Assembly: GCA_000431515.1 (NCBI GenBank)
Contig: HF991336.1
Span: forward strand, 1-13,377
DNA: 13,377 nt
Source: Clostridium sp. CAG:632
Lineage (GTDB): Bacteria; Bacillota; Clostridia; Lachnospirales; Lachnospiraceae
Direction: 5' to 3'
Shown: one piece after another, positions 6,994 through 13,261 of the stretch
Layout of the letters: each line of letters opens with the position of its first letter
Position numbering within the stretch: position 1 is the stretch's first letter
Translations under genes and position numbers: made by a program
The notes under the pieces: generated by a model
What the model was told of the DNA's origin: nothing
Seen by the model: only the letters and a program-made list of their open reading frames with translations
Databases searched by the model: none

Positions 6994-7629
6994 ATGCGAT
7001 TAAGGAATGTGAAGGGCTCACGGGATGTGATTGCCGCCAGTGAATATGTAATAAAGGATGAGACAACAAGAAAAGGAACCTGGGAATCAATTTTCGGGAA
7101 TCCCAATCCTGTTCATATAGAAATCGGAATGGGAAAGGGACAGTTTATTACAACACTGGCTCAGCAGAATCCGGATATTAATTATGTAGGGATTGAGAAG
7201 TATTCAAGTGTCCTGATCCGGGCAATTGCAAAGCAGGAAGAGCTGCAGCTGCCGAATCTTTATTTTATCCGGATGGAAGCGGAATATATTGCGGATGTAT
7301 TTGCACCGGGCGAGGTGGCACGGATTTATCTGAATTTCTCAGATCCGTGGCCAAAGGATCGTCATGCAAAGCGCAGACTGACATCGAAGGAGTTCCTGGC
7401 AAGATATGACCGGATTCTGGCGGCAGACGGAGAAGTGATTTTTAAAACGGATAACCGGGAGCTGTTTGATTTCTCGTTAGAGCAGGTGCCGGAGGCCGGT
7501 TGGAAGCTTGAGAACTTCACATATGACCTGCATCACAGTGAATATCTGGAAGGAAATATCATGACCGAGTACGAGACGAAGTTTGTGGCAGAAGGAAAAC
7601 CAATCTGCAGATTAGTAGCGAACCGGTAG
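6994..7629 (+). CDS. trmB: tRNA (guanine-N7-)-methyltransferase
   Basis: A 211-residue SAM-dependent methyltransferase that makes m7G46 in the variable loop of tRNAs. Visible motifs are the SAM-binding HIEIGMGKGQF (41-51), YVGIEKYSSVLIRA (64-77), the family signature NFSDPWPKDRHAKRRL (114-129), TDNRELF (152-158) and the C-terminal TEYETKFVAEGKPI. Length is normal. The ATG at 6994 follows AAGAGGAAG at suitable distance and a perfect promoter. Both tRNA genes in this window carry G at position 46, the target base. The last eight codons, including the stop, are duplicated immediately downstream. It is a single-gene unit with no clear terminator after it. Confidence 0.97.
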   Translation: MRLRNVKGSRDVIAASEYVIKDETTRKGTWESIFGNPNPVHIEIGMGKGQFITTLAQQNPDINYVGIEKYSSVLIRAIAKQEELQLPNLYFIRMEAEYIADVFAPGEVARIYLNFSDPWPKDRHAKRRLTSKEFLARYDRILAADGEVIFKTDNRELFDFSLEQVPEAGWKLENFTYDLHHSEYLEGNIMTEYETKFVAEGKPICRLVANR

Positions 7630-7653
7630 TGCAGATTAGTAACGAATCGGTAG
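7606..7653 (+). repeat. 24-bp tandem duplication across the trmB stop codon
   Basis: Bases 7606-7629 (the end of trmB including its TAG) are repeated directly at 7630-7653 with two substitutions (G to A and C to T), again ending in TAG. The second copy is outside the coding region. The following sequence to about 7839 holds no gene or clear terminator that I can see, only A-rich sequence leading into the tRNA-Lys promoter. Confidence 0.92.
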
Positions 7654-7839
7654 ACGAATGAATCATAGGATGAATAATATCGTAGGAATTGGCAAGAATA
7701 TAGGATAGAGACAGAGAAATATAGATAAAAATGCTGGGTGTTCAGGCAGAAAAACAAGTTACGAAATAGACTGAAAAAAGAATACCTGTTTATAAATTGT
7801 CTAACTTTAGCAAAATATTAAAAAAATTCAAAAAAGTGC

Positions 7840-7868
7840 TTGCATTTTGGAAAATCCTGCGATATAAT
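7840..7868 (+). promoter_or_regulatory. Promoter of tRNA-Lys
   Basis: TTGCAT (7840-7845), a 17-base spacer and TATAAT (7863-7868) lie about 48 bases before the tRNA. The A-rich tract upstream (about 7812-7836) resembles an UP element, common for tRNA promoters. Confidence 0.85.
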
Positions 7869-7915
7869 CATTCTTGCGTTGTGAGTGATGCAAACACACA
7901 AAAGCAATTGAATAT

Positions 7916-7988
7916 GCGCTTCTAGCTCATTTGGTAGAGCACCTGACTCTTAATCAGGGTGTGCGGGGTTCGAGCCCCCGGAGGCGCA
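7916..7988 (+). tRNA. tRNA-Lys (anticodon CTT)
   Basis: The sequence folds into a complete cloverleaf of 73 bases: acceptor GCGCTTC with GAGGCGC (one G-T pair), D stem GCTC/GAGC, anticodon stem CCTGA/TCAGG around loop CTCTTAA (anticodon CTT), variable GTGTG, T arm CGGGG-TTCGAGC-CCCCG, discriminator A. The CCA end is not encoded. It has its own promoter and terminator. Confidence 0.97.
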
Positions 7989-7996
7989 CTGTAAAG

Positions 7997-8036
7997 GTGT
8001 TCGGACGTAGTTAGCCTACGGCTGAGCGCTTTTTTT
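7997..8036 (+). terminator. Intrinsic terminator of tRNA-Lys
   Basis: A 14-base arm (7997-8010) pairs with 8016-8029 with one A-G mismatch and three G-T pairs around the loop TTAGC, followed by seven T residues (8030-8036), nine bases after the tRNA. Confidence 0.85.
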
Positions 8037-8171
8037 ATGTTTAAAACTCGAGAGTGACAGAGTAAGACATTGATAGCAGATATATTCGCAGTTATTTCCT
8101 ATCGTGTATTAAAAAGTCAAAATTGACCTATTATCATGTCATAAGCTTACCTATGATTTCAATTTTTCATT

Positions 8172-8180
8172 TGCTATAAT
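8172..8180 (+). promoter_or_regulatory. Extended -10 promoter of the GH1 gene
   Basis: TGCTATAAT (8172-8180) is a perfect extended -10 element; the corresponding -35 is poor. It would give a leader of roughly 95 bases before the ATG at 8285. The imperfect inverted repeat GTCAA-AA-TTGAC (8116-8127) lies about 45 bases upstream and might be an operator, which is speculative. The rest of 8037-8284 holds no gene that I can support. Confidence 0.5.
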
Positions 8181-8284
8181 CAAGGAAATTGAGGGAACAA
8201 CGGATACAGAAGCCATGTGAGCAGATATGCAGGTGTTCTGTCATTACAGGGATAAAAAGTCAATTCAGAAAGGAGATACAAGAT

Positions 8285-9634
8285 ATGGGATTTAATAAAG
8301 ATTTTATGTGGGGTGCAGCGAGCGCCGCATATCAGGTAGAAGGTGCATGGAATGAAGACGGCAGAGGACCGAGCGTATGGGATGTATGCGGCCGGGGTCG
8401 GAACAAGGTACTGTTTAATGAGACTGGTGATGTAGCGTGTGATCATTATCACAGATATAAGGAAGATGTCGCACTGATGAAAGAAATGGGGCTGAAGTGC
8501 TATCGGTTCTCCATCAGCTGGAGCCGGGTGCTTCCGGATGGGACAGGCAAGGTCAATGAGAAGGGACTTCAGTTCTATTCGGATCTGGTAGATGAACTGC
8601 TGGCCAACGGAATTCGGCCATTGGTTTCTATTTTCCACTGGGATTATCCGTATGCATTGTATCAGAAGGGCGGTTGGATGAATCCGGAGTCTTCCGAGTG
8701 GTTCTTAGAGTACACGAAGGTGATTGTGGATGCATTGTCTGACCGGGTATCCTGCTGGCTGACATTGAATGAGCCACAGTGCTTTATCGGATGTGGATAT
8801 GAGTTCGGTTCGCATGCGCCATTTGTGCAGATGTCTGCCAAAGAGCTGATTACAATGACACATAATGCCCTTCTGGCACATGGTAAGGCAGTGAAATATA
8901 TCCGGGAACATGCAAAGACAAAGGCAGAGATTTCCTTTGCACCGATTGCACCGGTTTATATTCCGAAGGATAATTCACCGGAGGCGATTGAAGAGGCACG
9001 GCAGAAGACGTTCTCCATGACGAAGCAGGGATTTACATTTGGACTGACCTGGTGGAGTGATCCGATCATTCTCGGCAAATATCCGGATGAGGCCTATGAG
9101 TTGTTCGGGGATGATATGCCGGTGTACAGCGAGGAGGAGATGAAGCTGATCAGCCAGCCATTGGACTTCTATGGCATGAATGTGTATTATTCCGCCGGTG
9201 GTCTTAATCAGAAGGAGGTTTATCCGGAAAATATGTGGCAGGGACGTGCGCTTACCGCTATGGACTGGCCGATATCACCGGAGGTGCTTTACTGGTCACC
9301 GAAGTTTATTTATGAGCGCTACGGTCTGCCGATCATGATCACTGAGAATGGTATGGCCGGCATGGATTGGGTGCATCTGGATGGTAAGGTGCATGATCCG
9401 TACCGGATTGATTATACGAGACGATACCTGCGGGAGTTCCGCCGGGCAGCAGAGGACGGTATTCCATTAAAGGGATATATGCACTGGTCTGTGATGGATA
9501 ACTTCGAGTGGGCGTTCGGATACAATAAGCGGTTTGGACTGATCTATGTAGATTATCAGACACAGGAAAGAACGATAAAAGACTCCGGTTACTGGTATAA
9601 AGAAGTGATCGAGAGCAACGGTGAGAGCCTGTAA
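8285..9634 (+). CDS. Glycoside hydrolase family 1 beta-glucosidase
   Basis: A 449-residue cytoplasmic (no signal peptide) GH1 enzyme that cleaves beta-glucosides with retention of configuration. The acid/base glutamate is in TLNEP (Glu163) and the nucleophile in ITENG (Glu354). The N-terminal FMWGAASAAYQVEGAWNEDGRG signature and HWD motif (118-120) form the sugar subsite. Near the C-terminus DNFEWAFGYNKRFG contains the Glu typical of true beta-glucosidases rather than the serine of 6-phospho-beta-glucosidases, so a non-phosphorylated substrate is likely. ATG 8285 is chosen over an upstream in-frame start at 8189 because AAAGGAGAT sits at the right distance and the family begins here. No sugar transporter or regulator gene lies next to it; it is a single gene between two tRNA genes. 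Exact sugar specificity is unknown. Confidence 0.95.
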   Translation: MGFNKDFMWGAASAAYQVEGAWNEDGRGPSVWDVCGRGRNKVLFNETGDVACDHYHRYKEDVALMKEMGLKCYRFSISWSRVLPDGTGKVNEKGLQFYSDLVDELLANGIRPLVSIFHWDYPYALYQKGGWMNPESSEWFLEYTKVIVDALSDRVSCWLTLNEPQCFIGCGYEFGSHAPFVQMSAKELITMTHNALLAHGKAVKYIREHAKTKAEISFAPIAPVYIPKDNSPEAIEEARQKTFSMTKQGFTFGLTWWSDPIILGKYPDEAYELFGDDMPVYSEEEMKLISQPLDFYGMNVYYSAGGLNQKEVYPENMWQGRALTAMDWPISPEVLYWSPKFIYERYGLPIMITENGMAGMDWVHLDGKVHDPYRIDYTRRYLREFRRAAEDGIPLKGYMHWSVMDNFEWAFGYNKRFGLIYVDYQTQERTIKDSGYWYKEVIESNGESL

Positions 9635-9692
9635 GAATCGGCATGAAGAAGCCCGAAAAATAAATTTGATATGTAAATTTAAAAATCAAGCA

Positions 9693-9751
9693 AAATTTAA
9701 TATAGAAATTTATAAAAAGTTCGTGCAATTTGATTCAGACTGTGCTATAAT
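9693..9751 (+). promoter_or_regulatory. tRNA-Pro promoter with A/T-rich upstream element
   Basis: An extended -10, TGCTATAAT (9743-9751), precedes the tRNA; the -35 is not consensus. Upstream, the AT-rich tract contains AAATTT at 9693 and 9706 (and further copies at 9662 and 9675), positioned about -45 to -65, like an UP element. Confidence 0.6.
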
Positions 9752-9753
9752 AT

Positions 9754-9786
9754 CAGAGTTATCGGGTGAATGACCCGTTAACTCTG
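9754..9786 (+). other. Hairpin in the tRNA-Pro 5' leader
   Basis: Bases 9754-9767 pair with 9773-9786 over 14 positions with a single T-T mismatch, around the loop GAATG. It lies between the -10 and the first base of the tRNA and ends four bases before it. There is no T-run, so it is not a terminator. A role in processing is only a guess. Confidence 0.7.
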
Positions 9787-9790
9787 GTTA

Positions 9791-9864
9791 CGGAATGTGG
9801 CTCAGCTTGGTAGAGCGCTTCGTTCGGGACGAAGAGGTCGCGTGTTCGAATCACGTCATTCCGA
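9791..9864 (+). tRNA. tRNA-Pro (anticodon CGG)
   Basis: A complete 74-base cloverleaf: acceptor CGGAATG/CATTCCG with the C1-G72 pair typical of bacterial tRNA-Pro, D stem GCTC/GAGC, anticodon stem CTTCG/CGAAG around TTCGGGA (anticodon CGG), variable AGGTC, T arm GCGTG/CACGT with TTCGAAT, discriminator A, no encoded CCA. A broken tyrosine recombinase gene faces its 3' end, so it is a plausible integration target. Confidence 0.97.
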
Positions 9865-9870
9865 TATAAG

Positions 9871-9916
9871 AAAAAGAGCGGAATCCCTTGGAATTTCAAG
9901 GGGCTCCGCTCTTTTT
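9871..9916 (+). terminator. Strong terminator after tRNA-Pro
   Basis: AAAAAGAGCGGA then CCCTTG pairs with CAAGGG then TCCGCTCTTTTT around a short A/T-rich loop, ending in five T residues. The symmetric A- and T-runs make it potentially bidirectional, so it would also stop the leftward integrase transcript. Confidence 0.93.
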
Positions 9917-9965
9917 ACATGTGTGAAATGATGTAAAATAAGGTGTAAGAGTATAAAAGCGAAGC

Positions 9966-10017
9966 TGTCAAACGGATGTCAAAATAGACCAAATTTAGTC
10001 GAAAATAATGTCAAAAT
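9966..10017 (+). repeat. Phased TGTCAAAAT-type iterons between tRNA-Pro and the integrase
   Basis: Four related motifs occur in the same orientation: TGTCAAA (9966), TGTCAAAAT (9977), AGTCGAAAAT (9997) and TGTCAAAAT (10009). Start-to-start distances are 11, 20 and 12 bases, near one, two and one helical turns. Position and phasing fit arm-type recombinase binding sites next to attL, but this is inference. Confidence 0.5.
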
Positions 10018-10054
10018 TTTACACATTCCTTTGTAAAAAAATAGTAATTATGTG

Positions 10055-10957
10055 CTAAATATAGTAACAGTTTATTTTTGAAATTAGATCGTTTTTTTCC
10101 AGTTCGGCATAGATGTTCAATATCATAGTTGTATCTGAATGCCCCATGAGCCGGGCTGCTTCTTTAATATCGATGCCCGAATAATAAAGTATAGTAGCAT
10201 ACTCGTGTCTGAAAACGTAAGGCGTTATATTTGTCGCTTCAATTGCTGTTTGTATAATCTGTGTCTGTTTGTTGACACGTTTCTTAATTTCTTTTCTTCC
10301 ACCGAGACCGGAATTAATTTTATCATAGATCTTTTGCCAGAACCGCCTGTATGTAGTCTTAGTGTGCAAATTTCCGTATGTTTGAGTAAAAAGGTACAAT
10401 ATGCGGTTAAAATGGGCAGTAAAGGCGGTAGAATGTCAATATCACGAGTCCCTGCATATGTCTTTGGCTCTTTGAGATGACCTTGATTTTTACCAAAAGC
10501 AAGAAAGTTCTCAACATGAATTACTTCTTCACTGAGAGCAATGCTGTGCACTGTAAGCGCTCGCACTTCTTCCGGCCGCAAGCCGGCATACCAAAGTATA
10601 TAGACAAAGTATCGCTCTTCTAATGTAAAGTCACATGTAGGGATCACACGCCGCTCGGCGGCAGTAAGAGCGCTTGTGACCGGTTTCTTTTTCTTGCCAA
10701 TCGTAGCCTTTCGGCATACATTCCGATATACAAGACCATCGTCAATCGCATCCTCAAGTATGCTGTTAATCATGTTATGTGCTTCTGCCTGCATGGAACG
10801 TTTATCGTTCAATTCGTTCAGACATATTTGAACATCCGACTTTGTCAGATCTGGTAGCAGGATCCCCTTAATGCTATGAATATAATTTCGAAGAATCGCA
10901 CTCAGAACACCGAGACGTGATTCGGATATCAGTTCTTTTGGCTTTTGTTTCTCCCAT
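10055..10957 (-). pseudogene. Tyrosine recombinase (phage-type integrase), two frameshifts
   Basis: Three segments of one integrase lie in two alternating frames. A good start (ATG 10957 behind AAAGGAGG) reads only a short nonsense peptide; one frame over, the sequence is continuous as WEKQKPKELISESRLG, on through the core-binding domain and LRNYIHSIKG into the segment ending LPPLLPILTAY near 10390, with catalytic Arg in AGLRPEEVR and the beta-loop KTYAGTR. The frame then returns near 10385-10400 for LFTQTYGNLHTKTTYRRFW and the C-terminal part TPYVFRHEYATILYY, LMGHSD and the nucleophile Tyr in LNIYAEL, stopping at 10055. The box II first histidine is Tyr, as in some integrases. Restored length is about 300 residues. 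The gene reads toward tRNA-Pro, the normal orientation for an element at its attL. As written no complete enzyme can be made. Confidence 0.82.
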
Positions 10958-10979
10958 AAGTGCCTCCTTTATATACGTG

Positions 10980-11016
10980 AAAAGGCCTCACAATAATGTG
11001 AGACCTTTTCTTTTTT
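10980..11016 (+). terminator. Hairpin with T-run upstream of the integrase gene
   Basis: AAAAGG-CTCACA (10980-10992, one mismatch) pairs with TGTGAG-CCTTTT (10997-11009) around ATAA, followed by CTTTTTT on the plus strand. On the minus strand it also ends in four T residues, so it may close the leftward MazF-like operon located about 100 bases upstream. Confidence 0.7.
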
Positions 11017-11108
11017 GACTTCTGTCTTCTTTATTACCGCTAAACGGCACTGTTTTGCAAATTATTTGCAAAGATTAGTATATCAAAAAAGAAATAGCGT
11101 GTCAACAC

Positions 11109-11942
11109 TTAATTGAAAAACAATTTTTTTAGTCCATCGTTTAGTTTATCGAGTCCATCGGGAGATAATTTAACTCCACTTAATACATCATATGAACTTT
11201 TGGGATCATATATGCGTTGCTTGCTTATTGTTGTGATTTGATTAGGGAGTGCAACACTTCCGTCTTTCATCTTCGCTATTTCTGAAGAGGCCTTATTCAA
11301 AAGCATTTCTTGCTTTTGAATGTTATCTTCATGAACCTGAATTGATTTTAATTGCCTGCCTGCTTGTGCTAAAGCAGAACTTTGTTCATCATTCATAGTA
11401 ATCTTATTGACATCATCAGTAGAAGCAACTTCATTCAAAAGAGGTTCTAATATGTTTAGCAATGTTTGAATAGAAGACCGTAATGACTCAGTCTGTTGCC
11501 GCTCTGTAGATAAATTCTGCTTTAGACCACGTATCTTTAATTGCAACTTTAAATATAACTCATTACCAAGACTAACATCATTGGGGTGAATGTCATCACC
11601 CTCTGTATAAGATGTAAGAGGAATGACGGTAATGACTGGGGAGTTTCTTGCATTGTACTTGTCTAATACGATTGCATAGTGAAGCCCGCCATATTCACTG
11701 CCAACATTAAATCCAAAATTAACCTTTATTATATCTCCGCGCTCATAGCGTTTCAAATATGAAGGATCAAAGGTTTCTTCCCTCTGAATATAAGAAATAT
11801 AGTTTTCAAGCCAGAATGATATTAAGTTCGCTTTCTTTAGATGTTCTGGATCATTAATATACGTATCCAATAAATTATTGATTTTAGAAAGCGCGGCCTT
11901 TTTATGAATACTTACTTTTTCTGCGTTAAGTGATTTGCTCAT
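11109..11942 (-). CDS. MazF/PemK-like protein with long coiled-coil insert
   Basis: A 277-residue soluble protein with a split MazF/PemK fold. The N-terminal part shows YERGDIIKVNFGFNVGSEYGG (67-86; Arg68, GSE 81-83), HYAIVLDK (88-95) and VITVIPLTS (103-111), matching the first strands of MazF-type toxins. An insert of about 120 residues, largely helical and Gln/Glu-rich (about 130-225), interrupts the domain, after which LPNQITTISKQRI (232-244) and a terminal helix LDKLNDGLKKLF resume the fold. Classical MazF is only about 110 residues. The usual GSEQGG-x-RP is changed to GSEYGGLHYA, so RNase activity is uncertain. ATG 11942 is the only suitable start; AGGAGGA lies about 12 bases upstream, rather far. 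No MazE-like antitoxin is adjacent; the upstream partner is a DUF4177 gene 26 bases away. The coding region is visibly more AT-rich than the core genes. Confidence 0.75.
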   Translation of the reverse strand: MSKSLNAEKVSIHKKAALSKINNLLDTYINDPEHLKKANLISFWLENYISYIQREETFDPSYLKRYERGDIIKVNFGFNVGSEYGGLHYAIVLDKYNARNSPVITVIPLTSYTEGDDIHPNDVSLGNELYLKLQLKIRGLKQNLSTERQQTESLRSSIQTLLNILEPLLNEVASTDDVNKITMNDEQSSALAQAGRQLKSIQVHEDNIQKQEMLLNKASSEIAKMKDGSVALPNQITTISKQRIYDPKSSYDVLSGVKLSPDGLDKLNDGLKKLFFN

Positions 11943-11968
11943 TTAGATCTTTATCCTCCTTTTCTGTG

Positions 11969-12175
11969 CTATAATTTCTCAAACACCATAGTGGCCTGAA
12001 TTCGATCACCACCACCGATACCGGTACTGTGAGCGGATGTAGTTGAAATTGTATGTAAGCGATAACCCTTTGCAGCTTGAGTATTAATGGCTTTTTCCAA
12101 TTCTCCCAGATTCTTCGATGCGGTACCTACGAGTTTCTCCTTCAGTGTAACCTGTAAAACAACATATTGTGGCAT
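11969..12175 (-). CDS. DUF4177 family small protein
   Basis: A 68-residue protein with the DUF4177 pattern: an N-terminal beta strand (MPQYVVLQVTL), a helix LGELEKAINTQAAKGYRL in which the AAKGYRL turn corresponds to the common KEGWEL motif, and a closing strand pair ending IQATMVFEKL. No function is established for the family. ATG 12175 follows a strong AAGGAGGGG at good spacing. It is the first gene of a leftward two-gene unit with the MazF-like gene 26 bases downstream, in the place an antitoxin would normally occupy, although it has no recognisable DNA-binding motif. A promoter lies about 35 bases upstream. Confidence 0.72.
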   Translation of the reverse strand: MPQYVVLQVTLKEKLVGTASKNLGELEKAINTQAAKGYRLHTISTTSAHSTGIGGGDRIQATMVFEKL

Positions 12176-12207
12176 AATAACCCCTCCTTATAATGTAATT
12201 AGTTATA

Positions 12208-12236
12208 AGTATGGATTCATAGAGTCGAAAAGTCAA
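12208..12236 (-). promoter_or_regulatory. Promoter of the DUF4177/MazF-like unit
   Basis: On the minus strand TTGACT (12236-12231) is followed after 17 bases by CATACT (12213-12208). A TCGAAAA motif (plus-strand reading, 12225-12231) overlaps the spacer and -35, and a second lies at 12245-12251, so repression from these motifs is conceivable. Confidence 0.55.
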
Positions 12237-12325
12237 CTAATAAATCGAAAACTTTCGTTGTTAAATAGATTGCAGGAAAATCTGCATAATATATAACAAC
12301 GAGGTACAATTATGCGAGTCGAAAA
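12225..12325 (+). repeat. Repeated TCGAAAA motifs in the intergenic region
   Basis: TCGAAAA occurs at 12225, 12245 and 12319, all in the same orientation; the first two are 20 bases apart (about two helical turns). The second forms an inverted repeat, CGAAA-AC-TTTCG. The third sits inside the first codons of the 38-codon ORF and, extended, equals the AGTCGAAAAT seen near the integrase at 9997. They are possible operators; no regulator gene is visible in the window. Confidence 0.4.
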
Positions 12326-12428
12326 TCTTGATAATAAGCGAGAAAATATAAAGACACAGGCTTCTGTTGTAAGAGAAGGTGAGACAAATACTAATATAAA
12401 TCAGGAAACTATTGTATGGAATGATTAA
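12312..12428 (+). CDS. Small hypothetical 38-residue protein
   Basis: ATG 12312 has a GAGG seven bases upstream and runs 38 codons, encoding a hydrophilic peptide rich in Asn, Glu and Thr (starting MRVENLDNKRENIKTQ, ending ETIVWND). An intrinsic terminator begins within its stop codon, which suggests a real short transcript divergent from the DUF4177 gene. The possible promoter TTGCAG-N16-TATAAC (12270-12297) is weak. I recognise no family, and it has no hydrophobic segment, so it is not a typical type I toxin. It could be an antitoxin-like or leader peptide, or simply a chance ORF in a short RNA gene. Confidence 0.4.
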   Translation: MRVENLDNKRENIKTQASVVREGETNTNINQETIVWND

Positions 12429-12459
12429 AAGAATTCCGGAGAAATCCGGGGCTCTTTTC
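12427..12459 (+). terminator. Terminator after the 38-codon ORF
   Basis: AAAAGA pairs with TCTTTT outside CCGGA-GAAA-TCCGG, with wobble pairs between them and a GAAA tetraloop. The hairpin begins at the TAA of the small ORF and ends in a T-rich tract. Confidence 0.8.
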
Positions 12460-12510
12460 TGATAATTTAACTATCTACTTGGAGGAATAAATTTTAAAAT
12501 TTTATTCGGT

Positions 12511-13103
12511 ATGATCCCGTACGTATTTGTTGCATCTGATGCCAAAGATAAAAGGCCGGAAACCTATGAGCAGGCGAAGAAACTGTTAAGGGAATTTCTG
12601 GCACAGATGAGAAAGATGTACAAGGCAGCAGGTCTGAAATTCAAATGGATCGCTGTCACGGAGATCGGAAAGAAGGGACAAGCCCTTCACCATCATTTGA
12701 TTATAGAAGATGTGGAGGATGTGCAGAAGCTGGTGCGCCAACTATGGAAGCATGGTAACTCATTCTGGTCAGATATCTATGAGGACGGAGCTATGGAGCA
12801 ACTGGCCAGTTACATGGTCAAGATGGAGACGAAGAAGGCTCCGGACGGAACAACCTTCAAAGGAACACGATACACGTACAGTCGTAATAATTTGATTATT
12901 CCAAAGCCGGAACGGGAAGTGAGGTGTCGGCGGCATGGTCGGAGCAACCGAAAATTCCAAATGGCTGGGAACTGATAAAAGATACTCTGTATGATGGAAA
13001 GAATCCGGTCATAGGGCATCCATACAGGCATTATAGCCTGAGAAAAGTGAAGGAAGGAGGTTGCCGGGATGAAGATGATGGTGCCCATATATCTGGAAAG
13101 TAG
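12511..13103 (+). pseudogene. Rolling-circle replication (HUH) Rep protein, truncated and frameshifted
   Basis: The first frame (12511-12975) shows a Rep core: RPETYEQAKKLLREFL, KWIAVTEIG, the metal-binding HUH-type motif GQALHHHLII (HHH at 60-62) and a probable catalytic YMVK (Tyr101-x-x-Lys104), followed by YSRNNLIIPKPERE. At about 12919 the frame changes; from 12921 the other frame continues as EVSAAWSEQPKIPNGWELIK and on to a GHPYRHYSLRKV segment, stopping at TAG 13101-13103. Removing two bases near 12919 would join them. The N-terminal region expected before PYVFVASD is missing; the ATG at 12511 has no ribosome binding site (a GGAGGA lies 25 bases away), and an in-frame stop lies just upstream near 12464. 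The Rep would nick the plus strand at an element origin. As it stands it is very probably dead. Confidence 0.75.
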
Positions 13104-13197
13104 TCTGAGAGGACCTGCTAGACGGTCGGGAACCGGGGCGTGGCTAGTCGAGTACGTCAAGCCGGACGGAATGCCAGAGACGCGAAAGATGGCTTGA
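13069..13197 (+). pseudogene. N-terminal fragment of an RNase H-like protein
   Basis: A 42-residue frame starting at ATG 13069 behind AAGGAAGGAGG (spacing about 8) reads MKMMVPIYLESSLRGPARRS, then GTGAWLVEYV and PETRK. This resembles the first strands of RNase H-fold proteins encoded next to Rep genes in clostridial mobile elements; the assignment is from memory of that family and moderate. It overlaps the Rep C-terminus by 35 bases. The frame stops at TGA 13195-13197, followed by TAA, long before a full domain of about 130 residues, and no continuation in another frame is evident, so it is likely cut by a deletion junction. Confidence 0.5.
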
Positions 13198-13261
13198 TAA
13201 GCCGGGAAGATACTACACAGTGTTAGCTTGAACTAGAACGCCTGATATCCGCACTCTCTGT

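Noticed and set aside
8116..8127. GTCAA-AA-TTGAC as part of the integrase iteron family
   Set aside because: It resembles the TGTCAAAAT repeats, but it lies about 1.8 kb away on the other side of the GH1 gene and tRNA-Pro, in AT-rich sequence where such a short match is easily due to chance.
8180..8638. 152-residue minus-strand frame
   Set aside because: It overlaps the leader and N-terminal signature of the GH1 enzyme on the opposite strand and looks like no protein family.
10139..10480. 113-residue plus-strand frame within the integrase region
   Set aside because: The opposite strand encodes recognisable integrase motifs in the same span; the plus frame is a shadow.
12710..12960. Extra frames on both strands over the Rep gene
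   Set aside because: They overlap the Rep core with its HHH and YxxK motifs in the main frame and carry no recognisable features.
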